In this document: piece by piece, positions 8,370 to 17,195 of the stretch
Numbering within the stretch: the first letter of the stretch is position 1
Layout: each line of letters starts with the position of its first letter
NCBI GenBank assembly: GCA_031547045.1
Contig: JAVBSN010000058.1
Location: 1-37,503 of the forward strand
DNA length: 37,503 nucleotides
DNA from: JAVBSN01 sp031547045
Lineage (GTDB): Bacteria; Bacillota; Clostridia; Lachnospirales; Lachnospiraceae
Reading direction: 5' to 3'
The notes under the pieces: generated by a model
Database searches by the model: none
What the model saw: the letters and a program-made list of their open reading frames with translations, nothing else
Told to the model about the DNA's origin: nothing
Program-made: the position numbers and the translations under genes

Positions 8370-9434
8370 CTATAATATTCCCCTTCTTCTTTCATCTACT
8401 AACCTAATTAGTTCTGGGTAATTTTTTGAACATAAGGTTTGTAATTCTTGACTCCATCCTGCAAAAGCACAAGGATATAATTTATTCAACGCCATTACTA
8501 TATCATCTGAATGGGAATCATTCTTTGAACTAATAGCAATACATTTACCACTTCTAAGTTTTACAAAAACACTATGGTCTGATGTTGTGTGTGTCTTTAT
8601 TCCATACACACTATGTTCTGTCACTTGTAAATGTTTATATATCCATATAACATCACTACTTTCTACAATACGAATCTTGAACCAACTTGGATAAAATACA
8701 TATTTTCTACCGAATACATATTTTCCGTTTAATCTTAATCCATTCATATAGTCGCTCTCAACAGCTTCTAACATTAATCCATTATTAGCAATGTATTTCT
8801 TAACTTTTTTTATTGAGCCTACCGGCATAATTATTATAACAAGTATCATTATTACTAATATTATTATTGAGCCTCCACCAGCAAGAATTAAATTATTGCT
8901 AAGTTGAAATAATCCTACAGACTCTACAACATATAAATAGTCTACTGTATATTTATCAATTAATTCTAATGAGTTACCACCTAAATATTCGGTCTCTACA
9001 AACCAATCTTGAAAATATTCATAACAAACTTCATCCATTCTATAAACAGTTCCTCGTGTTTGTATATAAGCATCTATAGTATCCCTATCTCCTACCAAAT
9101 AATCATAAGTTTCCTCAGCAATCACATCTGCTTTCTCATGCAAAGAATTCTCTACATACATTCCAATATACTGATCTTCGCCATACGGAATTATATAATA
9201 ATATCCCTCATCATCAGTTCCGAAATAATCAAGAATAGCAGTTACTTTACTTCTAGCATTTACACCACCTCTAGAACCAATTTGATAGTCTTTCACCTCA
9301 TTAATATCTACACGGTCAATTTCATTATATATCTCTCCCGATACCATTACTCCCATTGCAACTATTGCAACTACACAAATAGCAACAATAACTATTATAG
9401 TTGTTGCCATTTGTTTCTTCATTTTTTTGTACAT
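8370..9434 (-). CDS. Two-helix membrane protein of unknown function
   Basis: The 354-residue protein has a membrane helix at about 10-32 and a second at about 182-204, the latter running into basic residues (GSIKKVKKYI). The acidic, tyrosine-rich stretch between them (35-180) should lie outside the cell. The C-terminal 145 residues should be cytoplasmic; they alternate short beta strands and end with a helix, which could be a PH-like fold. It resembles conserved membrane proteins of Lachnospiraceae, possibly DUF6709, but I cannot confirm the family. AGGAGG precedes the ATG with good spacing. It follows the YtvI-like gene by 45 bases and probably shares its transcript. I assign no function. 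Confidence 0.6.
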   Translation of the reverse strand: MYKKMKKQMATTIIVIVAICVVAIVAMGVMVSGEIYNEIDRVDINEVKDYQIGSRGGVNARSKVTAILDYFGTDDEGYYYIIPYGEDQYIGMYVENSLHEKADVIAEETYDYLVGDRDTIDAYIQTRGTVYRMDEVCYEYFQDWFVETEYLGGNSLELIDKYTVDYLYVVESVGLFQLSNNLILAGGGSIIILVIMILVIIIMPVGSIKKVKKYIANNGLMLEAVESDYMNGLRLNGKYVFGRKYVFYPSWFKIRIVESSDVIWIYKHLQVTEHSVYGIKTHTTSDHSVFVKLRSGKCIAISSKNDSHSDDIVMALNKLYPCAFAGWSQELQTLCSKNYPELIRLVDERRRGIL

Positions 9435-9479
9435 TTGTATTTCCTCCCGAACCTCTTTTGTTAATATTAACCTAACATA

Positions 9480-10532
9480 TCAGCTTTTGCAATGCACGTC
9501 CTTAAGATTTGTCATAATGCACATATATATTTGTTTACCTATCATAAATCCCATAGGACCTAATATAAACCCTAGTACACCAAATACTTTATATCCTGCA
9601 TACATCATAATAATTGTTACTAATGGTGTTACTCCAATCTGCTTTCCTATTACTCGTGGTTCTACTATTTGCCTTACAAATATACAGGCAACATACATTG
9701 CAACAAATATTAATACCTTAGTAAAATCTCCTGTGATCATGTAGTATATTCCATATGGTATAATAATGGTTCCAGCTCCTAGTATAGGCAATGCGTCTAT
9801 AACTCCTATAATAATTGCTATTAATATATAATAAGAGTTTTGCGCCAAAAATAATCCTATTCCACATATTATTATATTAAAAAACATTATAATAAACTGT
9901 GCCTTTATATATACTCCCAGCACTTTAATTATGTTGCAATAAAATTCATTAATATAGTCAAACAACGTTGTTTTCTTAAGGGCTTCTTTTATTTTCTCAT
10001 AATCTCTAACAAAATAAATAGTAGAGGTAATCATAATCATCACTGCAACTAAGAGCGAAAATGTATTTGCAAATGTTTGCTTTGATAGTGTAGTTATAAA
10101 CGAAAACATTTTTTCTGTAAAATTACCTCCCCATGAGGAAGCATTTTCACTAAAATACAATAAAGTTTGTCCTGCTGTTAGATTAAGTCCATTATCAATT
10201 ATTGTGCAACCATTACAAAACATCTCATTTACCTTTTCCCTATAAAAAGGGAAATAACCTATAAATTTTTCTACTTGGGGAAGTATTTGAAGCAATATTA
10301 ATCTTAATATAACCATAAGAATTATAATAGAAATAATTATTACTATAGCTGTTACTATTCCTCTTTTTATCTTAACTTTTTCTTCTATGGTTTTTGCTAT
10401 AGGATGTATCAATTTTCCTATTAATAATGCAATCAAAAAAGGAATTGCAATGGGCAGTATATATGTTATTCCTAAACATATTCCTATTACAATTCCTAAT
10501 ATAATTAAACTCGTATAAATGTTTTCTCTCAT
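9480..10532 (-). CDS. ytvI: AI-2E family permease, YtvI-like
   Basis: The 350-residue protein is almost entirely membrane helices: a pair near the N terminus, a helix near 60-82 and a cluster from about 160 to 345. This is the AI-2E/UPF0118 (PF01594) layout. The C-terminal signatures IIGVIDALPILGAGTI, VEPRVIGKQIGVTPL and FILGPMGFMIGK are characteristic. Sporeformers carry a YtvI member of about this length made in the mother cell, and the CotS-like gene nearby suits that reading. The symbol is a best guess among paralogues, and the transported substrate is unknown. It lies 65 bases after the pseudouridine synthase gene. Confidence 0.75.
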   Translation of the reverse strand: MRENIYTSLIILGIVIGICLGITYILPIAIPFLIALLIGKLIHPIAKTIEEKVKIKRGIVTAIVIIISIIILMVILRLILLQILPQVEKFIGYFPFYREKVNEMFCNGCTIIDNGLNLTAGQTLLYFSENASSWGGNFTEKMFSFITTLSKQTFANTFSLLVAVMIMITSTIYFVRDYEKIKEALKKTTLFDYINEFYCNIIKVLGVYIKAQFIIMFFNIIICGIGLFLAQNSYYILIAIIIGVIDALPILGAGTIIIPYGIYYMITGDFTKVLIFVAMYVACIFVRQIVEPRVIGKQIGVTPLVTIIMMYAGYKVFGVLGFILGPMGFMIGKQIYMCIMTNLKDVHCKS

Positions 10533-10597
10533 ATCATCACCTACTAATTATTATTTTTATCCGTGATAATAGTATGCGATATTTTAACAACTATATT

Positions 10598-11299
10598 CTA
10601 AAAATCTTCCATTTCAATAACATCAAATGCATCACCTTCTGGTTCATTTTTGAAAACCATAGGTTCTTTAGTTGTTGGGTGAGTAAATTCTAATCTAGTA
10701 GAATATAATCCAATTTGTTTATATCCTTTCTTAGCATTCTTAAACTTATTATTATATTTTGTATCTCCCCATATTCCAGCATTTCTTGCCGCAACCTGAG
10801 CTCTTATTTGATGATGTCTTCCAGTTATTAATTGAATAAGTACATATGACAATATACCTTCATCAGTCTCATATACATCAAGTACTTCATAATCAAGTTC
10901 TGCTAACTTAGCACCTTCTGTGTCCTTAGATACTATCTTAGACACATTGTTTTTCTTATCATGAACCATATAATCAATAAGTGTTCCTTGCCAATCTGGC
11001 AGTTCTCCAGTTAATATAGCTTGATAATATTTGCAAACACTACCTTCTTCTATCTGTCTGTTCAAATCTGCTGCCGCTGCTTTGTTCTTAGCAAATACCA
11101 TAACACCTGCAACTGGTCTATCTAATCTATGAGTTATTGCTACATATGGTTCGTCACTAGATTCTTGTCTTTCAAAAATATAATTCTTTATATAACTAAC
11201 CATATCTTCATCTATGCTTTTATCACTTTGTGATGGCATTCCATGTGGTTTAATGCATACTATAATATCTGCATCTTCATGTAATATCTTAACTTTCAT
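10598..11299 (-). CDS. RluA-family RNA pseudouridine synthase
   Basis: The 233-residue cytoplasmic enzyme should convert specific uridines in rRNA or tRNA to pseudouridine. The catalytic motif THRLDRPVAGVMVFAKN puts the nucleophilic Asp at residue 60. ITGRHHQIRAQVA and IGLYSTRLEFTHP are the later RluA-family motifs. There is no N-terminal S4 RNA-binding domain, since the protein opens directly with the catalytic fold (PHGMPSQSD). The family includes several target specificities that cannot be told apart here. AAGGAG precedes the ATG. It lies 21 bases after the 190-residue unknown gene. Confidence 0.85.
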   Translation of the reverse strand: MKVKILHEDADIIVCIKPHGMPSQSDKSIDEDMVSYIKNYIFERQESSDEPYVAITHRLDRPVAGVMVFAKNKAAAADLNRQIEEGSVCKYYQAILTGELPDWQGTLIDYMVHDKKNNVSKIVSKDTEGAKLAELDYEVLDVYETDEGILSYVLIQLITGRHHQIRAQVAARNAGIWGDTKYNNKFKNAKKGYKQIGLYSTRLEFTHPTTKEPMVFKNEPEGDAFDVIEMEDF

Positions 11300-11320
11300 A
11301 AATAATAAATCTCCTTGTTT

Positions 11321-11893
11321 TTATATACTATCTTTTTTTCTATGTTGCCAAAGAAATAAATCTATTTTCTTTGTATCCGTTATATTTAAATTTGGAAATT
11401 CCTTATCAAAAATTTCTAAAATCAGATTTGATTCCTCTCTAACCAAAAAGTTTTTGTACCATTTACATATCTGATTATATGCTTCTACAATTTTCTGCTC
11501 TCTATTATCTGCTGATGGATATATTGTTTTTATACCCAAATTCTCCAAAACAAATTTATCCCAAACTGGTTTATTAGGATTCAATGTTGCTAATAACTTA
11601 CTACTAAAAGAAACTTCACAATGATTAGTTTCCTTTTGAATATAATAAAAAATATCTTCAAAAGAAATAGTATCTGAATCACCTTTCATTTTTTCCATAT
11701 AGCTATAATACATCTGATAAAATTCTGGTTTTCGTTGCCTCACACGATAAAAATGATTATACAATCTCTGAAATTCCTTATCTTTTGAAACATCTACTTT
11801 CTGAAAACAATCCATAATTTCTACATATTTTTTCAAACCAACTTTTAACTCATTCTTATTAAAAACTGCGACTATCTCTTCTTCTGTAAACAT
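11321..11893 (-). CDS. Uncharacterised 190-residue protein
   Basis: The ATG at 11893 is chosen because GGAAGG lies six bases before it; an ATG six codons upstream has no comparable site. The protein is mostly helical, lysine- and aromatic-rich, with no membrane segment or signal peptide. The central stretch around 95-120 reads FSSKLLATLNPNKPVWDKF, with a Lys and an Asp in the kind of spacing seen in small helix-hairpin-helix glycosylase-like proteins. That comparison is a guess from pattern, not a family match. It follows the membrane-protein and nuclease-like pair at 11970-12529 on the same strand. Together the three look like accessory genes set between core genes. No function is claimed. 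Confidence 0.6.
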   Translation of the reverse strand: MFTEEEIVAVFNKNELKVGLKKYVEIMDCFQKVDVSKDKEFQRLYNHFYRVRQRKPEFYQMYYSYMEKMKGDSDTISFEDIFYYIQKETNHCEVSFSSKLLATLNPNKPVWDKFVLENLGIKTIYPSADNREQKIVEAYNQICKWYKNFLVREESNLILEIFDKEFPNLNITDTKKIDLFLWQHRKKDSI

Positions 11894-11969
11894 AACATGC
11901 CTTCCTAACATACATATTTCTTAACATATCAGTAAATATTTCTATATTTTTACTATTTTTTATATCCCT

Positions 11970-12188
11970 TTATTCTTCTTTACCTTCTTTTTTATCTGCA
12001 GTTAATCTCTCGAATTCTACACCTAATATTTTTAACTTTCTCGCAAACGGCATAATTATTAGTGCTATTGAAACACCTATCAAGCCTAACTGTGTAGCCG
12101 AAATATTAATTTTACCACAAACATCAAGTACAGTTATCAATATAACTATAGTCGCACTCATCCAACATGCTATTTGAAAGTAATCCAT
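11970..12188 (-). CDS. Small two-helix membrane protein
   Basis: The 72-residue protein has two predicted membrane helices, at about 5-24 and 33-48, with a charged cytoplasmic tail (ARKLKILGVEFERL followed by ADKKEGKEE). The pattern of a short helix pair, then a basic stretch, then GVEFERL, is common in tiny membrane proteins found beside nuclease or defence genes. Its ATG lies inside the 3' end of the nuclease-like gene (19-base overlap in another frame), so translation is probably coupled. No strong separate ribosome site is visible. It may anchor or partner the upstream protein or act as a membrane effector; both ideas are inference. Confidence 0.65.
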   Translation of the reverse strand: MDYFQIACWMSATIVILITVLDVCGKINISATQLGLIGVSIALIIMPFARKLKILGVEFERLTADKKEGKEE

Positions 12189-12529
12189 CTTTTTCCATTA
12201 TCATTGTCAATATTAAAAGGATATATTTCAAAGTCATTTATATTTTTTGCAATTACTACATAGGCAAGCAATTGAGGATTGTCTAAATTATTTATGTATA
12301 TTTCTAGTTGTTCTTTTGCATAATTCTTTATCCTATCTTTGTTTGAATCCTCTTTCGATATTTTTATTTCAAATAACATCATAATTTTGTTCGTGTATCT
12401 ATCAAAAATTACAATATCAGCGTATCTTGAAGTTTTGGGTATTTTATATTCTATAGCTATAGAATCACTAGGATAGCCCAAACTCTCTAGTTTTTGTACA
12501 AAAACATTTATAATCTCATATTCATTCAT
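12170..12529 (-). CDS. PD-(D/E)XK nuclease-like protein, HsdR N-terminal type
   Basis: The 119-residue protein looks like an isolated type I restriction R-subunit N-terminal domain (HsdR_N, PF13588). Glu27 in a first strand, RYADIVIF with Asp38, and MLFEIKI with Glu54 and Lys56 give the E...D...ExK site. A following helix, AKEQLEIYINNL, carries the usual Gln, then a strand and turn LLAYVVIAKNINDFEIY. No helicase or methylase domain is attached and no restriction genes lie nearby. It could cut nucleic acid or be a fold-only binding protein. GAGG sits about seven bases before the ATG. It is the first gene of the three-gene minus cluster and overlaps the small membrane-protein gene. Confidence 0.7.
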   Translation of the reverse strand: MNEYEIINVFVQKLESLGYPSDSIAIEYKIPKTSRYADIVIFDRYTNKIMMLFEIKISKEDSNKDRIKNYAKEQLEIYINNLDNPQLLAYVVIAKNINDFEIYPFNIDNDNGKRWITFK

Positions 12530-12653
12530 ATTTTACCTCAAAAGAATTATTTATCATTTTATTTAATATATATTTTGTTTTACTAAAGTTACCTTCAAAC
12601 ACACAACTCATCATTTTCACTTTCATGCGAGTTTCAAAGGTCCTCACGTACTA

Positions 12654-13343
12654 TTATACTTTGAATCTATATCCTACTCCCCAAATCGTCTCTATATATT
12701 GAGGATTACTTGTATCATACTCTATCTTCTCTCTAATCTTCTTAATATGAACTGTTACTGTAGCTATATCACCTATTGCATCCATATCCCATATAGCACT
12801 AAACAACTCATCCTTAGTAAATACTCTATTAGGATTAGAAGCCAAATAAGTTAGAAGATCAAATTCCTTAGATGTAAATTGTTTCTCTTCGTCATTAATA
12901 TACACCCTTCTTGCAGTTTTATCAATTCTAATTCCTCTTATCTCTAAAGTCTCATTATCCTCTGCATTAGCACCAACTAATCTATCATATCTATTTAAAT
13001 GTGCTTTAACTCTAGCAACTAATTCACTAGGGCTAAATGGTTTTGTAATATAATCATCTGCACCTAATCCAAGACCTCTTATCTTATCTACATCATCTTT
13101 CTTAGCAGATACTACTATAACAGGAATATTTTTAACTTCTCTAATTCTCTTACATATTTCAAATCCATCCATACCTGGAAGCATTAAATCAAGAATAATT
13201 AAAGAATAGTTATCATTAAGTGCTTTTTCAAGACCTGATGTTCCATCATTCTCGATACTAACTTCATATCCGCTTAGTTCAAGATAATCTTTCTCTAATT
13301 CAGCAATACTTTGTTCATCTTCAACAATTAATATTTTACTCAT
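12654..13343 (-). CDS. OmpR/PhoP-family response regulator
   Basis: The 229-residue DNA-binding regulator has a receiver domain (1-118) with the acidic pocket VEDE, phosphoacceptor Asp52 (ILDLMLPGMDG), Ser79 and Lys101 (TKPFSP). A C-terminal winged-helix domain includes FTSKEFDLLTYLASNPNRVF and the wing WGVGYRFKV. It works with the histidine kinase whose gene overlaps its start by eight bases. The pair resembles PhoP/PhoR or YycFG-like systems, but the regulon cannot be read from the sequence. It is the last gene of its transcript. Confidence 0.9.
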   Translation of the reverse strand: MSKILIVEDEQSIAELEKDYLELSGYEVSIENDGTSGLEKALNDNYSLIILDLMLPGMDGFEICKRIREVKNIPVIVVSAKKDDVDKIRGLGLGADDYITKPFSPSELVARVKAHLNRYDRLVGANAEDNETLEIRGIRIDKTARRVYINDEEKQFTSKEFDLLTYLASNPNRVFTKDELFSAIWDMDAIGDIATVTVHIKKIREKIEYDTSNPQYIETIWGVGYRFKV

Positions 13344-14817
13344 CAGAATTCTCCTTATATTTTTTAAGACTAAAATTAATGGTTGTTCCTACTCCTAATT
13401 TACTAGACGCTATAACCTGTCCACCATGTTCTTCTATTATCTTCTTAGCAATTGAAAGTCCCAATCCACTTCCACCAGTAGAAGAATTTCTAGAGGCATC
13501 ACCTCTATATGTTCTATTAAAGATGTTTGGTAAATCTTCCTCACTTATTCCTTTTCCATTGTCTTCAATTTCAATATTAACAAAATCTCCAACTTCTCTT
13601 AGTCGTATATTAAGACGACCTTTTGACTTATCATTATATTTAGCCGCATTAATCACTATATTGCCAATTACTCTTCGTATCTGCTCTGGATCTATTACTA
13701 TCTTAACATCCTTATCGCAATAATTAAAATACGCTAACTCTATTCCTTTTGATTCTAGATCAATCTGTATATCTTCAATACAATCTGAAAAATAAGAATC
13801 AACATTCACATTTCTAAAATTATATGGTATTGCGTTATTATCTAACTTACTATATACACCTAACTCATTAATAAGATAATCCATCTCTATAGTTTTATTG
13901 TAGATTGTCTTAATATATTTATCCATCTTCTCTGGAGTATCTGCAACTCCATCCATAATACCTTCTACATATCCCTTAATTGCTGTAATAGGAGTTTTTA
14001 AATCATGAGATATATTACTGATTAATTCTCTGTTATTTTGCTCATATTTTATTCTTGCATCTATGGAATCCTTAAGCTTAACTCTCATTTCATTAAAAGA
14101 ATGACACAAATCCCCTATCTCATCTTCATTCATTACTTCTACATCTTTTTCTAGGTTACCATCCTTAATATAATTGGTTCCTTCTTTCAATGCATTAATG
14201 GGGCGAATAAATTCCCAATACATATACCAAGAAATAAACATACTAACTAAAGTAAGAACCATTGCAATTACAACAGCCATCTTAAATAAAATTTTCTTAA
14301 ATTGTGGAGTTACATCCCCCAAATAAGTTAATATAAATATACTAGCCTTTTCTTCATCTGATGTAGTAAAGTTAAGTTGCTTTATATAATATGCATCTGG
14401 TTCATATATATATAAATCTATTCCTGCATCTACATCTCCATCCCAATAATCAGGTAGTTTGCTAAATAATTCATCACTAAAACGAGAATCCTCACAATAT
14501 AATAATTCACTTGCTTTTCTAACTACTATATAAGAATTAGATTCCGACAGTTCTTTATTTAATTCATCTAAATATTCTATCTCCTCTAGTTTTTGAGGAT
14601 TATCCTTTGCTATTGCCTTTAACTGACCATATACCTCTGAAGTCAAAGAATTAGCTATTTGTGCTGGATTGCTAAATTTTGATATATCATCTAATTCTGC
14701 ATTTCTTCCATAAGCAGATGTTAAATAACTATTGCTGGTTACTAATACTGCTAAAAATATAAGAAAGAAAGGCAATAGCACAAGTGGTATAACAATAAAT
14801 TTTAATTTTTTGACCAT
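13336..14817 (-). CDS. Membrane sensor histidine kinase
   Basis: I place the start at the ATG at 14817 (493 residues), preceded by GGTGG; an upstream extension would put 28 extra residues before the first membrane helix. Helices lie at about 5-27 and 178-198 and enclose a roughly 150-residue extracellular sensor. A HAMP segment (about 199-255) follows, then the H box NISHDLKTPITAIKGY with His271. The ATPase domain has an N box (GNIVINAAKYND), DNGKGISEEDLP and GGSGLGLSIAKK. All catalytic elements are present, so it should phosphorylate the regulator encoded next. The 3' end overlaps the regulator by eight bases. The signal is unknown. Confidence 0.9.
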   Translation of the reverse strand: MVKKLKFIVIPLVLLPFFLIFLAVLVTSNSYLTSAYGRNAELDDISKFSNPAQIANSLTSEVYGQLKAIAKDNPQKLEEIEYLDELNKELSESNSYIVVRKASELLYCEDSRFSDELFSKLPDYWDGDVDAGIDLYIYEPDAYYIKQLNFTTSDEEKASIFILTYLGDVTPQFKKILFKMAVVIAMVLTLVSMFISWYMYWEFIRPINALKEGTNYIKDGNLEKDVEVMNEDEIGDLCHSFNEMRVKLKDSIDARIKYEQNNRELISNISHDLKTPITAIKGYVEGIMDGVADTPEKMDKYIKTIYNKTIEMDYLINELGVYSKLDNNAIPYNFRNVNVDSYFSDCIEDIQIDLESKGIELAYFNYCDKDVKIVIDPEQIRRVIGNIVINAAKYNDKSKGRLNIRLREVGDFVNIEIEDNGKGISEEDLPNIFNRTYRGDASRNSSTGGSGLGLSIAKKIIEEHGGQVIASSKLGVGTTINFSLKKYKENSDE

Positions 14818-14919
14818 TATAATGCCACCATTCGTTAAATATTTTCTTATAGTATAACATACAACCACATATCTATTTCTAAAATTTTTATAAATCTGCA
14901 ATTAAAACTTAATCTCCTA

Positions 14920-14948
14920 TTGACTATAGAATTAACATATAGTATCCT
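14920..14948 (+). promoter_or_regulatory. Promoter of metK
   Basis: TTGACT (14920-14925) and TATCCT (14943-14948) are separated by 17 bases. Transcription would begin about 20 bases before the first strand of the riboswitch P1 stem, as expected for an S-box leader. Confidence 0.5.
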
Positions 14949-14974
14949 ATTTTTGTAAACATTTATTAAAGATA

Positions 14975-15136
14975 CTTCTCTTATTCAGAGCGGTGGAGTC
15001 ATAAGGGACTTTGAAGCCGCGGCAACCCCACTAGATGGAAGGTGCCAACCTGAGCGAATTGATATGCATATATCATCGAGCAATAAGAGGATTTGAACAT
15101 ACAACTATTCAAATCCGATTATTATCGGATTTTTTT
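14975..15136 (+). promoter_or_regulatory. SAM-I (S-box) riboswitch leader of metK
   Basis: The P1 stem pairs CTCTTATT (14978-14985) with AATAAGAG (15082-15089). Inside are the S-box core elements: AGAGCGGTGGAG, TTGAAGCCGCGGCAACC, AAGGTGCCAACC and GAGCGAATT. P2 pairs GCGG with CCGC and carries an AGTC/GACT inner helix. P4 is the hairpin around GATATGCATATATC. The aptamer binds S-adenosylmethionine, and high SAM should end transcription before metK, the SAM synthetase gene. Downstream, GGATTTGAA (15089-15097) can pair with TTCAAATCC (15108-15116) as an antiterminator whose 3' arm overlaps the terminator's 5' arm. Recognised from conserved core bases by eye. Confidence 0.9.
15111..15136 (+). terminator. 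Riboswitch-controlled intrinsic terminator
   Basis: AAATCCGAT (15111-15119) and ATCGGATTT (15124-15132) form a 9-base stem with loop TATT, running straight into a T stretch to 15136. The first arm is shared with the antiterminator hairpin at 15089-15116, so only one of the two can form. Confidence 0.85.
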
Positions 15137-15196
15137 ATTACTTTAATTTAAGAAGTATCTTCACTTAGCTATATGCTATTACCTAGGAGGAAAATC

Positions 15197-16384
15197 ATGG
15201 AAAAATTATTATTTACTTCTGAGTCAGTTACAGAAGGCCACCCAGACAAAATGTGTGACCAAATATCTGATGCTGTCTTAGACGCATTACTTGCACAAGA
15301 CCCTATGAGTCGTGTTGCTTGTGAAACTGCTATAACAACTGGTCTAGTATTAGTAATGGGAGAAATCACTACTAATGCTTATGTAGACATTCAAAAAACT
15401 GTTCGTGAGACTGTAAGAGAAATCGGTTATGATCGTGCCAAATTTGGTTTTGATTGTGATACATGTGGTGTTATCGTAAGTTTAGATGAGCAGTCAACTG
15501 ATATTGCTATGGGTGTTGATAAAGCACTTGAAGCAAAAGAAAATACTATGTCTGATGAAGAGATTGAAGCTATTGGTGCTGGTGATCAAGGTATGATGTT
15601 TGGTTTCGCTTCAAATGAAACTGAGGAATATATGCCTTATCCTATCTCACTTGCTCACAAACTTTCTCTTAAATTAACAGAGGTTCGTAAAAATGGTACT
15701 TTATCTTATTTAAGACCAGACGGTAAAACACAAGTCACTGTTGAATATGATGAAAATGGCAAACCTGTTCGTTTAGATGCTGTTGTATTATCAACTCAAC
15801 ATGATGAAGAAGTAACTCAAGAAAAAATTCATGCTGACATTAAGAAATATGTGTTTGATCCAATTTTACCTACTGAATTAATAGACGATAACACTAAGTT
15901 CTTTATCAATCCAACTGGACGTTTTGTAATCGGTGGACCTCACGGAGATAGTGGTCTTACAGGACGTAAGATAATTGTTGATACTTACGGTGGATATGCT
16001 CGTCACGGTGGTGGAGCTTTCTCTGGTAAGGATTGTACTAAGGTTGACCGTTCAGCAGCTTATGCTGCACGTTATGTTGCTAAGAACATTGTTGCTGCTG
16101 GATTAGCTGATAAATGTGAAATTCAATTATCATATGCTATAGGTGTTGCTAAACCTACTTCAATAATGGTTGATACATTTGGAACTGGTAAAGTATCTGA
16201 TAGTAATCTTGTTGATATTATCCGTGAAAACTTTGACTTAAGACCAGCAGGAATCATTAAAATGTTAGATCTTAGAAGACCTATCTACAAACAAACTGCT
16301 GCTTATGGACATTTTGGACGTAACGACCTTAATCTTCCTTGGGAGCAATTAAACATGGTTGATACACTTAAGAAATATTTATAA
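15197..16384 (+). CDS. metK: S-adenosylmethionine synthetase (methionine adenosyltransferase)
   Basis: The 395-residue cytoplasmic enzyme makes SAM from methionine and ATP. The start at the ATG at 15197 follows TAGGAGG with six bases between. Family signatures are all present: TSESVTEGHPDKMCDQISDA at the N terminus, the nucleotide loop GAGDQGMMFGFA, GGPHGDSGLTGRKII and GGGAFSGKDCTKVDRSAAYA. The length is normal. Codon use is enriched for CGT and GGT compared with neighbours, as expected for a highly expressed gene. It is a single-gene transcript under the S-box leader and ends at the hairpin at 16434-16485. Confidence 0.98.
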   Translation: MEKLLFTSESVTEGHPDKMCDQISDAVLDALLAQDPMSRVACETAITTGLVLVMGEITTNAYVDIQKTVRETVREIGYDRAKFGFDCDTCGVIVSLDEQSTDIAMGVDKALEAKENTMSDEEIEAIGAGDQGMMFGFASNETEEYMPYPISLAHKLSLKLTEVRKNGTLSYLRPDGKTQVTVEYDENGKPVRLDAVVLSTQHDEEVTQEKIHADIKKYVFDPILPTELIDDNTKFFINPTGRFVIGGPHGDSGLTGRKIIVDTYGGYARHGGGAFSGKDCTKVDRSAAYAARYVAKNIVAAGLADKCEIQLSYAIGVAKPTSIMVDTFGTGKVSDSNLVDIIRENFDLRPAGIIKMLDLRRPIYKQTAAYGHFGRNDLNLPWEQLNMVDTLKKYL

Positions 16385-16433
16385 GACAACAAACAGCGAA
16401 TGTGATTATAGGCAAAGCCTATAATATAAAATA

Positions 16434-16485
16434 AAAAATGATATGTTTTAGGATTTTGAATTTACCTCTAAAATATATCATTTTT
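16434..16485. terminator. Bidirectional terminator between metK and the hydrolase gene
   Basis: AAAAATGATATGTTTTAG (16434-16451) pairs with CTAAAATATATCATTTTT (16468-16485) over 18 bases with one G-T pair. A and T runs flank it on both sides, so it can stop metK and the convergent GH43-hydrolase transcript. A smaller hairpin, ATTATAGGC/GCCTATAAT (16405-16425) with an AAA loop, lies just upstream and has no T tract. Confidence 0.8.
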
Positions 16486-16493
16486 GTTTGTAT

Positions 16494-17159
16494 TTAATTA
16501 TTAATATCACATACTTCTATTATGTATTTACCTATCTTATCACTATTTATAATATAACTTCCATGATCCTCATTTTCAAATATCTTCAATGTACTATTAG
16601 AAATATTATTATGTACATTTTCAATATGTTCTTTACTTATAAGGTCTTTATCCCCTGCTGTTATATATGTTGGGGTCACTATCTTTCCTAGCATATCATT
16701 AGATATATTAGGTTCACTAATCATTAGTTTGAATTTGGCTGATCTCGTGAAAAAGTATATTATCTTAAATAAGATTAACCAACCTTTCTTCATTCCTTCT
16801 GGAGTTGTATTCACCCCACTTATAATTATTTTTTCAAATAATTCCGGATACTTAATTGCAAGTAATATTCCTATTATTCCACCATCACTAAACCCATATA
16901 ATATAGGTCTGTCTAATTCAAGCTGATTAGCAAAGCAATATATATCTTCTGCCATGTCCTCATAATGATATTCATTCACTAGCGAACTTTGTCCATGACC
17001 TCTAGTATCTATTGCATATACAGTAAAATAATCTTTAAGTACATCTATAGAGGTATTAAATATGCTATGAGTTTCACCATTACCATGCAACATTATAAGG
17101 TCAGGGCCTTTGCCTTGCTTCTCATAATACAATTCTATTCCGTTTGCCTCTAAAGTCAT
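16494..17159 (-). CDS. Alpha/beta-fold hydrolase
   Basis: The 221-residue protein has the alpha/beta hydrolase core. The oxyanion region LMLHGNGETHSIF is followed by DTRGHGQSS and the nucleophile elbow YGFSDGGIIG with its central Ser. The acid is probably in TAGDKDLI and the His is in EDHGSYI near the C terminus. The catalytic triad appears complete. It is probably a small esterase or lipase-like enzyme; the substrate is unknown. It follows the GH43 gene by 36 bases on the same strand, so an acyl-sugar or hemicellulose esterase role is possible but unproven. AGGAG precedes the ATG. Confidence 0.85.
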   Translation of the reverse strand: MTLEANGIELYYEKQGKGPDLIMLHGNGETHSIFNTSIDVLKDYFTVYAIDTRGHGQSSLVNEYHYEDMAEDIYCFANQLELDRPILYGFSDGGIIGILLAIKYPELFEKIIISGVNTTPEGMKKGWLILFKIIYFFTRSAKFKLMISEPNISNDMLGKIVTPTYITAGDKDLISKEHIENVHNNISNSTLKIFENEDHGSYIINSDKIGKYIIEVCDINN

Positions 17160-17195
17160 AATTTATTCTCCTATACTTTAATAAACCCTTATAAA

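Noticed and set aside
9009..9744. Plus-strand hydrophobic open frames opposite the membrane-protein genes
   Set aside because: They arise from AT-rich antisense of hydrophobic codons and are very rich in Ile, Ser, Tyr and Asn, with no initiation signals.
12170..12529. Remnant of a full type I restriction system
   Set aside because: No helicase, methylase or specificity sequence lies in any frame nearby. The gene is compact with its own ribosome site and stop, which looks like a stand-alone domain and not a fragment.
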